Under the pieces are notes generated by a model. That model was given only the letters and a program-made list of their open reading frames with translations, had not been told where the DNA came from and ran no database searches. Position numbers and translations under genes: made by a program. A stretch of 32,184 bases of DNA from CAKXIK01 sp050947015 (GTDB taxonomy: Bacteria; Bacillota; Clostridia; Oscillospirales; Acutalibacteraceae). Numbering within the stretch: the first letter of the stretch is position 1; every line of letters starts with the position of its first letter. The stretch is taken from positions 1 through 32,184 of the forward strand of contig JBMNVT010000024.1 in the NCBI GenBank assembly GCA_050947015.1, written 5' to 3'. Below are positions 22,407 to 30,332 of the stretch, piece by piece.

Positions 22407-24464
22407 TCAATTCAGCGCTGATCCCTGCTGCTCAAACATTCTGCGGACCTGTGCCCGCAGCAGACGGTGTTCCGGCAAGGCAAGTTCCGGGTCGCGCTGC
22501 ACAATTTCCTGCGCGGCCTGCTGCGCCTGGCGAAGCAGCTGCAGATCCGCCTGCAGGTCAGCCACCTGCAAAGCAGGCAGACCATGCTGTCGGGCGCCGA
22601 AAAAATCGCCGGGACCGCGCAGACGAAGATCCTCCTCCGCGATCCGAAAACCATCTCCCGTCTCTGTCATCACGCGCAGGCGCTGCAGGGTTTCTTCGTT
22701 TTTTGCATCTGAAATTAAAATACAGCAGGACTTTTGGGAACTGCGGCCAACGCGTCCCCGGAGCTGGTGCAGCTGCGACAGCCCAAACCGTTCCGCATTT
22801 TCGACAACCAGAACCGTAGCGTTTGGCACGTCCACCCCCACCTCGATCACCGTGGTCGAAACCAGCGCCTGCAGCTCGCCCGCCGCAAACCGGCGCATTA
22901 CGTCATCCTTTTCCTGCGCCTTCATCCGCCCGTGCAGCAGCCCCACGCGGCAGCCCTGCAGCATTCCCTGCGAAAGCTCGGCGCAATAGGCCTGTGCGGA
23001 TTTCAGCGCCGGAGCCTGCTCGCTTTCTTCCACCAGCGGACAAACCACATAAGCCTGTTCCCCCTGCTGCAGGTGGCGGCGCAGAAAGGCAAAAGCGCGT
23101 TCCCGCTTTTCACCGCCAATGAGAAATGTATCTATTTTCTGACGTCCGGGAGGCAGTTCGTCCAGAACAGAAACATCCAGATCACCGTAAATCATCAGCG
23201 CCAATGTGCGCGGAATCGGCGTTGCCGACATGACCAGAAGGTGCGGATGATTGCCCTTTTGCGCCAGCGCAGCCCGCTGTGCCACACCGAACCGATGTTG
23301 TTCGTCTGTAATGACCAGACCAAGCCTTTGAAAATGCACCGGGTTGGAAAGCAGCGCATGGGTTCCGACGGCAACCGCAGCCTTTCCCGATTCCAGCTTG
23401 TCGCAGCGAAGTCGCTTCTCTTCCGCGGAAAGCGACCCGGTCAGCAGCGTGCAGGAAATCCCCGCCGGTTCCAGCAGAGCGGACAGTGTTCGGAAATGTT
23501 GCGCCGCCAGGATTTCGGTCGGCGCCATCAGCGCGCACTGACCTCCGTTTTTTGCCACCGTATAGCAAAGAGCTGCGGCAACCGCCGTTTTGCCGGAGCC
23601 GACATCTCCCTGTATCAGCCGGCTCATCGGGCGTCCGCCGCACAAGTCCTCCGTCGCTTCGTGAACGGCGCGGCGCTGAGCCTGAGTAGGGCAAAATGGC
23701 AATCGCGCAAAAAACTCTTCACTGCAGTCCCGCAGCACAGTAAAACCTGCACAGCCGCGCACACCGCTTTTGGCCGCAAAAAGCCCCAGCTGCAGTTCCA
23801 ACAATTCCTCAAAAGCAAGCCTTCTGCGCGCCTCCTGCAGCGCCTCGAAATCGGAAGGCCGATGAACCTGAACAATCGCGTCCCGCAGCGGGCACAGGCC
23901 ATACTGCTTGCACAGCGGCTGCGGCAGCGGATCCCGCACCGACTCTGGAAGCAAACCGAGCGCCTGCTCCACTGCAGAGGTAATCATCCGCAGCGACAGC
24001 CCTTCCGTCTGCGGATAAACCGCGCGGATTCCTGTCGCTTGTTCTTCCGGCAAAAAAGCGGGTGAGCTCATAGTTCGGCGCGTCAGCGTACCCTCCGCCC
24101 TACCGCGAAACAGAAAGGTTTTTCCTTGCCGAAGCGCCTGTGCGCCAAACGGATTGTTGAACAACGTAACCTCCAGATCGGTTTCGCCATCGGTCACCGT
24201 CAGCTTGTACAGCGTCATTCCTTTGCGGATGCGATGCTCCACCGGAGCGCGAACCACCGTTGCACGGATTACACAGATTTCCCCAAACGGAGCTGCCGCA
24301 ATTGAAACCGGACGGCTCCAGTCCTCGTAGGCACGCGGATAAAAGCGCAAAAGAGCGCCGACCGTCGGCGCGCCGAGTTTTCGAAAAAGCTCCGCGCGCC
24401 GTTCGCCAACGCCCTTTAAATTTTGAATATCAAGACTGGACAGGGAAGCCATCTGTGCAACCAT
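22407..24464 (-). CDS. recG: ATP-dependent DNA helicase RecG
   Basis: RecG remodels stalled replication forks and Holliday junctions by branch migration. The 685 residues include an N-terminal helical part and the wedge OB domain (around residues 60-150), Walker A GDVGSGKTAVA, the DEQH box in VITDEQHRFGVAQR, motif III VMSATPIPRT, and motifs V and VI in STTVIEVGVDVPNA and QLHQLRGRVGRS. The length is typical. The ATG at 24464 is taken; the ATG at 24452 is an alternative, since neither has a strong ribosome site (GAGAAAAG). It lies 44 bases after the FakA-like gene, an arrangement seen in other Firmicutes where yloV and recG are close, and is probably co-transcribed with it. Confidence 0.97.
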   Translation of the reverse strand: MVAQMASLSSLDIQNLKGVGERRAELFRKLGAPTVGALLRFYPRAYEDWSRPVSIAAAPFGEICVIRATVVRAPVEHRIRKGMTLYKLTVTDGETDLEVTLFNNPFGAQALRQGKTFLFRGRAEGTLTRRTMSSPAFLPEEQATGIRAVYPQTEGLSLRMITSAVEQALGLLPESVRDPLPQPLCKQYGLCPLRDAIVQVHRPSDFEALQEARRRLAFEELLELQLGLFAAKSGVRGCAGFTVLRDCSEEFFARLPFCPTQAQRRAVHEATEDLCGGRPMSRLIQGDVGSGKTAVAAALCYTVAKNGGQCALMAPTEILAAQHFRTLSALLEPAGISCTLLTGSLSAEEKRLRCDKLESGKAAVAVGTHALLSNPVHFQRLGLVITDEQHRFGVAQRAALAQKGNHPHLLVMSATPIPRTLALMIYGDLDVSVLDELPPGRQKIDTFLIGGEKRERAFAFLRRHLQQGEQAYVVCPLVEESEQAPALKSAQAYCAELSQGMLQGCRVGLLHGRMKAQEKDDVMRRFAAGELQALVSTTVIEVGVDVPNATVLVVENAERFGLSQLHQLRGRVGRSSQKSCCILISDAKNEETLQRLRVMTETGDGFRIAEEDLRLRGPGDFFGARQHGLPALQVADLQADLQLLRQAQQAAQEIVQRDPELALPEHRLLRAQVRRMFEQQGSALN

Positions 24465-24508
24465 CTTTTCTCGCGGGAATCCGCGCAGAAACAGCTGAGT
24501 CCCCGCGG

Positions 24509-26167
24509 TTATTCCACCGAAATAATATAGTAATAAACAGGCTGACCGCCCTTGACAAGCGTTACCTCCACATGAGAGCCTAACTTGTTTTCGATTGCGT
24601 GAAGCAGTTCTTCCGCCTGTTCATCGGAAACATCCTCACCGTAAATCACAGTAACGAACATTGCGTCACGACCGGCCATGCTTTTTGTCAGCTTTAAGGC
24701 AGCCTTATTGACGTCTTTTTCGGCAAACATCAGCTTGCCGTCCTGCAGGGCAAGAATTTCACCTTCTTTGATCTTAAACCCGCCAAATTCGGAATCCCGC
24801 GCGGCAAAGGTAATTTGCCCCGTTAAAACACGGCCGGCGGCCGCCATCATTTCGTCCGCATTCTGCTCCGGCGTAGCGTCCGGGTTAAAGGCCAACATGG
24901 CAGAAAGCCCCTGCGGCAACGTGCGGGTCGGCAGCACGACCACGCGGCGTTCCGGGCACAACGCGACCGACTGCTCTGCAGCCATAATAATATTTTTATT
25001 GTTTGGCAGCACAAACACCGTCGTTGCCGCCGTCGCTTTAATTGCTTCAACAATATCTTCCGTGCTGGGATTCATCGTTTGACCACCGCTCACCACATGG
25101 GAGCAGCCCAGATCGGTAAACAGCGTACGCAGCCCATCCCCTGCGGCAACGGCAACAAAACCGATCCCATCCTCCGGATCAACCGGTTCCAGTTTTTCAG
25201 GCTGTGCGGTTTCCGCTTTTTTTTGCTCATTTTCTTCCGCGGCCTTGCGGTGCTGCTCCTTCATATTTTCAATTTTGACAGTGAGCAGCTGGCCGTACGC
25301 CAGACCGGCTTCCAGCGCATTGCCCGGTGCCTCGGTGTGAACATGCACCTTGATGATCTCATCATCGTCCACGACGAGCACACAGTCGCCGATCGTTTCC
25401 AAAAACGCGCGCAGCTTCTGCGGTTCGGTGTCAATTTCCGGATTGCGCCCGACGATAAATTCGGTACAATAGGTAAAATTGATTTCCTGATCGAATTCCG
25501 CCGCCGCGTTGCGGAAGAAATCGTCGTTCCCGGCATCCACCGCCTGATACTCTATCACAATACCGTCACGGAAGACCGAAAGCATCCCATTCAAAATGAT
25601 TGTCAGACCTTTTCCGCCGGCATCCACAACACCAGCCTTTTTCAGCACCGGGAGCAGTTCAGGTGTGGTCGCCAACGCTTCGGCAGCGCCTTCACACATA
25701 GCTGCCCAAACAAAAACCGCGTCGTCGTTTTCTTCAGCCGCAGCTTTGCCTTTCTCCGCCGCGACGCGTGCGACTGTCAGGATTGTTCCCTCCGTCGGCT
25801 TCATCACCGCTTTGTAGGCCGCCTCAACACCAAGCTCCAGCGCGTCAACAAAATCCCGGCCGGAAATATCCGCCCTTCCCGCAAGTCCCTTGGAAAAACC
25901 GCGGAACAGCAGGGAAAGGATTACGCCGGAATTGCCACGAGCGCCGCGCAGAAGCGCAGAAGCCGCCGTGGCAGCAACCTTTTCCGCTGATTCGGCGCCA
26001 AGCTTTTGCAGCTCGCCCGCCGCCGACATCATGGTCATTGACATGTTCGTTCCGGTATCTCCGTCCGGCACCGGAAAAATATTCAATTCGTCCACAGCGG
26101 TTTTATTTTTTGCAATAGCATTCGCGCCGGAAATCAGCGCGTCACGAAGTTGCTCACCTGTAATCAC
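24509..26167 (-). CDS. fakA: DAK2 domain fatty acid kinase (FakA/YloV-like)
   Basis: FakA phosphorylates fatty acids held by DegV-family FakB proteins, producing acyl-phosphate for membrane lipid synthesis. The 552-residue protein begins with the DhaL-like DAK2 domain: NIFPVPDGDTGTNM carries the Mg-ATP-binding Asp residues, and ARGNSGVILS is the second family motif. The central linker domain includes DDDEIIKVHVHTEAPG, and the C-terminal domain ends in VEVTLVKGGQPVYYY. The GTG at 26167 is chosen because AAGGAG lies nine bases upstream and it aligns with the usual start; the GTG at 26176 is too close to that site. Transcription starts near 26286 from a strong promoter, with a long leader. recG follows. 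A FakB candidate is encoded at 5828-6676. Confidence 0.93.
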   Translation of the reverse strand: MITGEQLRDALISGANAIAKNKTAVDELNIFPVPDGDTGTNMSMTMMSAAGELQKLGAESAEKVAATAASALLRGARGNSGVILSLLFRGFSKGLAGRADISGRDFVDALELGVEAAYKAVMKPTEGTILTVARVAAEKGKAAAEENDDAVFVWAAMCEGAAEALATTPELLPVLKKAGVVDAGGKGLTIILNGMLSVFRDGIVIEYQAVDAGNDDFFRNAAAEFDQEINFTYCTEFIVGRNPEIDTEPQKLRAFLETIGDCVLVVDDDEIIKVHVHTEAPGNALEAGLAYGQLLTVKIENMKEQHRKAAEENEQKKAETAQPEKLEPVDPEDGIGFVAVAAGDGLRTLFTDLGCSHVVSGGQTMNPSTEDIVEAIKATAATTVFVLPNNKNIIMAAEQSVALCPERRVVVLPTRTLPQGLSAMLAFNPDATPEQNADEMMAAAGRVLTGQITFAARDSEFGGFKIKEGEILALQDGKLMFAEKDVNKAALKLTKSMAGRDAMFVTVIYGEDVSDEQAEELLHAIENKLGSHVEVTLVKGGQPVYYYIISVE

Positions 26168-26214
26168 AGTCTGCACTCTCCTTACTCCACCCGGCCAACG
26201 ATATTCGCGTTTTT

Positions 26215-26277
26215 CTATTCTGCCCGTGCGGAACCAAAATATTTTCTTAATATTGAAACATTCCCGCCGTGTTTCAT
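26215..26277 (-). CDS. Possible 20-codon leader ORF upstream of the FakA-like gene
   Basis: The leader of the fakA transcript contains a short frame of 20 codons, starting MKHGGNVS and ending RAE, in a different frame from fakA. AGGAAGG lies seven bases before its ATG, a better ribosome site than many genes here have. Its stop is about 48 bases ahead of the fakA start. It may be a leader peptide or chance; no run of a particular amino acid codon suggests classical attenuation. Confidence 0.3.
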   Translation of the reverse strand: MKHGGNVSILRKYFGSARAE

Positions 26278-26292
26278 GCGGCACCTTCCTAT

Positions 26293-26321
26293 AATATACA
26301 TAAAATCGGCGTAAAAGTCAA
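26293..26321 (-). promoter_or_regulatory. Sigma-A promoter of the fakA-recG operon
   Basis: On the minus strand TTGACT (26321-26316) and TATATT (26298-26293) are separated by exactly 17 bases. The start would be near 26286, giving a leader of about 120 bases. Confidence 0.85.
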
Positions 26322-26410
26322 ACATCTGGCAGAAAAAAGTTGTTTTCCGCGACAAAAAGCGGTATTGCAGCTTTCTTGAGGCACAAAAACGTTAACGCCA
26401 GCTGCCACAC

Positions 26411-26440
26411 AAAAAACCGGAACCGCACAAACGGTTCCGG
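26411..26440 (-). terminator. Terminator of spoVS
   Basis: CCGGAACCG (26417-26425) and CGGTTCCGG (26432-26440) form a perfect nine-base-pair stem with a six-base loop. On the minus strand it is followed by TTTTTT. It lies just after the spoVS stop codon. Confidence 0.9.
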
Positions 26441-26445
26441 AAGCG

Positions 26446-26706
26446 TTATCTCGGTTCAATAATCAATTTTATCGCCGTTCGCTCTTCTCCCGCAATTTCC
26501 ACACTGGTGAACGCCGGAATGCAGATCAAATCAACCCCCGCGACGGCTAAAAAACCCCTCGCAATCGCGGTCGCTTTGAGCGCCTGGTTGGCAGCCCCGG
26601 CACCGACTGCCTGCACCTCGACTGCGCCTTGTTCGCGAATAACCCCGGCGATTGCGCCGGCGACCGAATTCGGAATGGAGTGAGACGACACTTTGAGCAC
26701 TTCCAT
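26446..26706 (-). CDS. spoVS: Stage V sporulation protein S
   Basis: An 86-residue protein covering the whole of SpoVS, a small Alba-like nucleic-acid-binding-fold protein. In B. subtilis it influences sporulation and septation, and it also occurs in some non-sporulating bacteria. The family is highly conserved and the landmarks are obvious: MEVLKVSSHSIPNSVAGAIAG, VQAVGAGAANQALKA, ARGFLAVAGVDLICIPAF and ERTAIKLIIEPR. ATG 26706 follows GGAGGTG at seven bases; an in-frame start further upstream is not needed. It has its own promoter and terminator. In B. subtilis spoVS lies directly after ymdB; here the ymdB homologue is about 1 kb away with a kinase gene on the other strand between them. Confidence 0.97.
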   Translation of the reverse strand: MEVLKVSSHSIPNSVAGAIAGVIREQGAVEVQAVGAGAANQALKATAIARGFLAVAGVDLICIPAFTSVEIAGEERTAIKLIIEPR

Positions 26707-26765
26707 CTTGACACCTCCAGATTGTTGCTGCAATGTTTTGAATTCAAGCGTGGGAATCTATTTAT

Positions 26766-26794
26766 AGTATACGAAACTATTTTGTAAAATACAA
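26766..26794 (-). promoter_or_regulatory. Sigma-A promoter of spoVS
   Basis: On the minus strand TTGTAT (26794-26789) and TATACT (26771-26766) are separated by exactly 17 bases. No SigH-type sequence (AGGAWWW with GAAT) was found, although spoVS of B. subtilis is SigH-dependent. Confidence 0.75.
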
Positions 26795-26857
26795 GCAAAA
26801 AAGCTGTCGTATTTAAACTTTTTTTATACTTGACAACGATTTTCTTTTCGAACTTAC

Positions 26858-26886
26858 TTGACCGATACACATTATCATGGTAAACT
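26858..26886 (+). promoter_or_regulatory. Sigma-A promoter of the FlaR-like kinase gene
   Basis: TTGACC (26858-26863) and TAAACT (26881-26886) are separated by 17 bases. The start would be near 26893, with a leader of about 90 bases ending in AAGGAGG. Confidence 0.6.
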
Positions 26887-26984
26887 GGCATTCCACTTAT
26901 ATTTTTCAGCAACCGAAACCGACTTTTCGCCCGGCAAAAAACTTTGCCGTTGCCGAAAGCCCTTTCCACAAAAGGAGGCTCACC

Positions 26985-27512
26985 ATGCAGGCACCTTACC
27001 AAAGAATTCTTCTGATCGGCTGCGGGGGAAGTGGAAAATCGACATTGGCACGCCGGCTTGGAATTGCGACAGGACTTCCGGTTGTTCATCTGGATCAGCT
27101 TTTCTGGCAGCCCGGCTGGCAGGAAAGCTCCCGCGAGGAATTCGACGCAGCTTTAAGTCAATGGCTGCAGCGGGATCGTTGGATCATCGACGGAAATTAT
27201 GACCGCACGCTGCCCAAACGGCTACAGCGATGCGACGCGGTAATCTGGCTCGATTTTCCCCGCCGGACATGCCTTTGCGGTGTGATTCGCCGTGTTCTGG
27301 GCAGTCGCGGAAAGACACGGGCGGATATGGCCGTCGGCTGCCCGGAACGCTTTGACGCGAAGTTTATGAAATGGGTTTGGAACTTTAACCGGGATCACCG
27401 CGAGAAGTATCGCGCCATGCTTGCCGGCACCGACGCTGCAGTCTTTGTGCTGCATCACCGCAGGGAAATCGAACCTCTGCTGCAGTCGCTGTCGCACTGC
27501 GGCAAGTCATAA
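26985..27512 (+). CDS. P-loop nucleotide kinase-like protein (FlaR/topology modulation family)
   Basis: A 175-residue P-loop protein of the adenylate-kinase-like family often annotated as DNA topology modulation protein FlaR, for which direct biochemical evidence is thin. Walker A is GCGGSGKSTLARRLG (about residues 12-26). It is followed by the family motifs LPVVHLDQLFWQPGW, WLQRDRWIIDGNY and the Walker B-like AVIWLDFPRR, with a lid region containing several Arg. The ATG at 26985 follows AAGGAGG with six bases between, a near-ideal site; frames open further upstream lack one. It is a single gene on the plus strand, flanked by its own promoter and a strong terminator, and lies between spoVS and the ymdB homologue, which are on the minus strand. 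The substrate is unknown. Confidence 0.9.
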   Translation: MQAPYQRILLIGCGGSGKSTLARRLGIATGLPVVHLDQLFWQPGWQESSREEFDAALSQWLQRDRWIIDGNYDRTLPKRLQRCDAVIWLDFPRRTCLCGVIRRVLGSRGKTRADMAVGCPERFDAKFMKWVWNFNRDHREKYRAMLAGTDAAVFVLHHRREIEPLLQSLSHCGKS

Positions 27513-27573
27513 ACTTTCTGAAAGCTCTCGGTTTTCTGCACCTTTCAACAGTCTGCTGCGAAATGCTCATTTG

Positions 27574-27628
27574 AAACATACCGCTGCCGGTACACCAAAT
27601 GCCGGCAGCGGTATGTTTATATATTTAT
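27574..27628 (+). terminator. Terminator of the FlaR-like gene
   Basis: AAACATACCGCTGCCGG (27574-27590) pairs with CCGGCAGCGGTATGTTT (27602-27618), a perfect 17-base-pair stem with an 11-base loop, followed by ATATATTTATT. The tail overlaps the stop of the small minus-strand ORF at 27625. Confidence 0.9.
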
Positions 27629-27750
27629 TCCTTTTGAAGCAGCAGATCCAGCATTTTTTCCGGTGAATTTAAAAAGCGGCGAGTCAGCTGATAATTTTCT
27701 GTCTCCCGGTAATCAACCGCATGAACGCCTGCATTATATTTTCCATCCAT
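27625..27750 (-). CDS. Small ORF downstream of ymdB, 41 residues
   Basis: A 41-codon frame starting with ATG at 27750, six bases after the stop codon of the ymdB homologue. It begins MDGKYNAGVHAVDYRE and ends in a Leu-rich amphipathic segment PEKMLDLLLQKE. The composition looks protein-like (Tyr, Glu, Arg, Leu; no low complexity). GGTGAG lies just ahead of the ATG, inside the end of ymdB, so translation would be coupled. No membrane segment, signal peptide or known family was recognised. The proposal rests on position and coding appearance only. Confidence 0.45.
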   Translation of the reverse strand: MDGKYNAGVHAVDYRETENYQLTRRFLNSPEKMLDLLLQKE

Positions 27751-27755
27751 GCCGC

Positions 27756-28526
27756 TCACCGGATATCAAAGCGCTCTGCCTGAAGACAGCGCCCCGTTTT
27801 ATCATCGATGCAAAAAAGCGCGCAGTTCATCATTTGCTCCCCCTGTGCGTTTTCAAACCTCACGGGCAGTTTGCCCTTCATCTTCTGAATTGCAATTTCG
27901 GGCTTGACACCGAGCACAGATTCCACCGGTCCCGTCATGCCAAGGTCGGACAAATATCCGCTGCCACCGGGCATCACACAGCAGTCTGCCGTTTGAACAT
28001 GGGTATGGGTCCCCGCCGTCACCGAGGCTCGTCCGTCCAGATAAAACCCGAGCGCACGCTTTTCTCCGGTGGCCTCGGCGTGAAAATCGAACACACTGAT
28101 TCTGGCTTCCGGTGTGCTTTCCAAAATATGGTCGGCAGTTTCAAATGGGCAGGCAAGACTTTCGAGATAAACCGTTCCCATAATATTAGCAACGCAGACC
28201 TGCACACGGCCCTTATCGACAACGCAAAACCCCTTTCCCGGCGCACTGGAAGGAAAGTTGGCCGGACGCAGCAAAAAAGGCTCGCTTTCGAACAAATCAT
28301 AAACCTCCCTTCTGCGAAAGGCGTGGTTGCCCGTGGTAATAACATCGACGCCGCTGTCAAACAGATATCCCGCAGAAGAAGGCGTAATTCCATTGCCATC
28401 CGCGGAATTTTCGCCGTTGCAGATGACCAGATCCACCGATTTCAGGCGTTTGAACGCAGGCAGCCTGCTTCGCAGAAACTGGCAGCCTCCGCTGCCCACC
28501 ACATCGCCGATCATTAAAATATTCAT
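27756..28526 (-). CDS. YmdB-family metallophosphoesterase
   Basis: A 256-residue member of the TIGR00282/YmdB calcineurin-like phosphoesterases, which hydrolyse cyclic nucleotides such as 2',3'-cAMP. In B. subtilis YmdB affects biofilm and motility decisions. Metal-binding motifs are all present: MIGDVVGSGG at the start, NGENSADGNG, TTGNHAFRR, VFDFHAEATGEK and AGTHTHVQTAD, giving the paired iron/metal site. The length is typical. ATG 28526 follows GAAGGGGCGG. It lies 65 bases after the tandem-kinase gene and is followed by a 41-codon ORF; these are probably one transcript. The usual neighbour spoVS is about 1 kb away. Confidence 0.93.
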   Translation of the reverse strand: MNILMIGDVVGSGGCQFLRSRLPAFKRLKSVDLVICNGENSADGNGITPSSAGYLFDSGVDVITTGNHAFRRREVYDLFESEPFLLRPANFPSSAPGKGFCVVDKGRVQVCVANIMGTVYLESLACPFETADHILESTPEARISVFDFHAEATGEKRALGFYLDGRASVTAGTHTHVQTADCCVMPGGSGYLSDLGMTGPVESVLGVKPEIAIQKMKGKLPVRFENAQGEQMMNCALFCIDDKTGRCLQAERFDIR

Positions 28527-28591
28527 CCAACCGCCCCTTCTAAATTGACGTGATCCTTACGCTGCCTTTCGGACACCGGGCCTGCCGAACA

Positions 28592-30286
28592 TCAGTGCAG
28601 TGCTGTCTCCCATTCCTCAATGAACCGGCGGATCGACCGCTGCCTTTGACCCCGTTCCTCGCTGACAGCCTTTTTTGCCACCGTATAGCAGCCGTCGCCG
28701 AGCGTCCATATTTCGGCGGAACGGCTGCAGTCGGCAAACAGCGCGAAGGCCGTCGCACCAAGGGTATAGACATTCGTAATTTCATCCAGTTCTGCGCCGA
28801 GGGTGAACTCCTCCGGCGACATAAAGCGTGAGCTGCCCCACATGCGCCCCATATCATTTCTGCACGGAGCCTTCTGAAAACAGTCGATATCACAGACCGT
28901 CGTTTTCCCGGTGACCGGATCATAGAGAATGCTTCCGTCATAAAAATCGACGGCAACATACCCCTGCGCTGCAGTATGGGCAAAAAACGATGCAATATCA
29001 CGGAACACTGCCAACTTTGCACGGTTATCAAGCGCCTGAAATCTTTTGCGCGCCGCCGGGTACTGGCGCCCCATGCATTCGCCGTCCGCCCATTTGAAGA
29101 TCATTGCAAAACCGCCGCCGACTTTTTCCCACCGGAGAAGCTGCACCAGATTTTCGTGTGCCAGGGCGCGGTAGACCGGAACGGTCCGCTCCAGGTTCCG
29201 CACTGCCTCCTGCGGAGAAACGGCGCCGCGCTCCGTCGGAGCTCCGGCAAATTTGATAAAATATCGTTCCCTGCCCTTTTGTACCCCGAAGCAGATATTG
29301 CCGGAATCCTGATCGTCAAATACGCGGAACACACTGCCGTACCGATCCAGAAAGGAAAAATCAAACGGCGACCGGAGCTTGCAGGGAATATCCCCGAAAT
29401 ACTGCAGATAATAGCCTTTAAAATACCACGACGGCACCGGATCCTTCATACCGTTATACCACTGCAGAACTTCTTTTGCCTGATTTTGCATCGTATCGAT
29501 TTCGCTTTGACCGAACGGGATTGCCCAGGGCAGCGACGAAAGTGTATTGCTTGCAATGTACAGCGCCAACAGCCGCCAGAATTCCATCGGCACGCTGCCG
29601 TCAAAATATCCATTGACCATTCCCGAGGCAAAAAGCGGAGATTTCTGCGCACACCAGACGATTCGATTGAATTCCTCCCACGGATCGCCGAAATCGCTGC
29701 GGTCAAAATCAATGATCTGCAGTTTTCCGTTTCGGTCGAGCATCATGTTGCCGATGTGGTAATCGCCGTGCTGCCAGCATTGCGGACGGTTTTTCAACAG
29801 ATGCCGGTTAGCGGCGATATACTCCTGAAACGCCTCCCCATTTTCATATTGGATCGGACAATCACGGTACATTCTGATTTTCCGGTCGATCTTCCGGCCA
29901 AAACGCTGTTCCCAATCCTCCTGTCCGGTCGGGGCGGGAACCGAGTGGATCCGTTTCAGGATCCGCCCCGATTCCAGGCCGAGAGCATACTGACTGCTGT
30001 CCGGCAGCAGCGGAATGGCTTCTTCCGCATCCTCGCCGTCGATCCAGCTCTGGATGGAGTAGACTCCTTCGGCACAGGTTCCAAATTCGACCGGTCTGCA
30101 CATCGGTACGCCAAGCGCTTCGGCGCGCTGCATCCGTGCGAATTCTTCTCTTTTCCGCTGCGCCCGTTCTGCAGGCGAGATGCGAAGAAGATATTTTTCC
30201 CCATCAGACGCCGTAATACAATATTTCCGGTCGGCTGACCAGCCCTTACGGATCTCCTTTTTTCGGATGATTTGGTCAATCACCAT
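28592..30286 (-). CDS. Tandem-kinase protein: APH-like phosphotransferase fused to a Ser/Thr-kinase-like domain
   Basis: A 564-residue protein with two protein-kinase-fold domains in line. Residues 1-295 are an aminoglycoside-phosphotransferase (APH) domain: YLLRISP holds the likely nucleotide-binding region, HGDYHIGNMMLD (173-184) is the catalytic loop with Asp175 and Asn180, and IIDFDRSDFGDP (191-202) has the metal-binding Asp193/Asp195. Residues 305-564 resemble a eukaryotic-like Ser/Thr kinase: FIKF (Lys345), a catalytic-loop region VAVDFYDGSILYD (444-456) without the HRD His-Arg pair, CDID (465-468) in place of DFG, MSPEE (489-493) as the APE motif, and the C-lobe sequence NVYTLGATAFAL. 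There is no glycine-rich loop in the second domain. AAGGAGGG precedes the ATG. Real antibiotic resistance is doubtful; a small-molecule or protein kinase pair is as likely. YmdB follows. Confidence 0.85.
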   Translation of the reverse strand: MVIDQIIRKKEIRKGWSADRKYCITASDGEKYLLRISPAERAQRKREEFARMQRAEALGVPMCRPVEFGTCAEGVYSIQSWIDGEDAEEAIPLLPDSSQYALGLESGRILKRIHSVPAPTGQEDWEQRFGRKIDRKIRMYRDCPIQYENGEAFQEYIAANRHLLKNRPQCWQHGDYHIGNMMLDRNGKLQIIDFDRSDFGDPWEEFNRIVWCAQKSPLFASGMVNGYFDGSVPMEFWRLLALYIASNTLSSLPWAIPFGQSEIDTMQNQAKEVLQWYNGMKDPVPSWYFKGYYLQYFGDIPCKLRSPFDFSFLDRYGSVFRVFDDQDSGNICFGVQKGRERYFIKFAGAPTERGAVSPQEAVRNLERTVPVYRALAHENLVQLLRWEKVGGGFAMIFKWADGECMGRQYPAARKRFQALDNRAKLAVFRDIASFFAHTAAQGYVAVDFYDGSILYDPVTGKTTVCDIDCFQKAPCRNDMGRMWGSSRFMSPEEFTLGAELDEITNVYTLGATAFALFADCSRSAEIWTLGDGCYTVAKKAVSEERGQRQRSIRRFIEEWETALH

Positions 30287-30332
30287 TCCGCATTCCCTCC
30301 TTTTTGCTCAGCGGGACAGACAGCAAAACGCT

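Noticed and set aside
22734..24065. Plus-strand open frame of about 440 codons antisense to recG
   Set aside because: The recG reading is certain, and the antisense translation is His/Gln/Arg-rich without domain character.
28592..30286. Aminoglycoside resistance gene
   Set aside because: Only the generic APH catalytic loop is present, the protein is fused to a second kinase-like domain, and it lies in an operon with ymdB. Nothing indicates an antibiotic substrate or mobile context.
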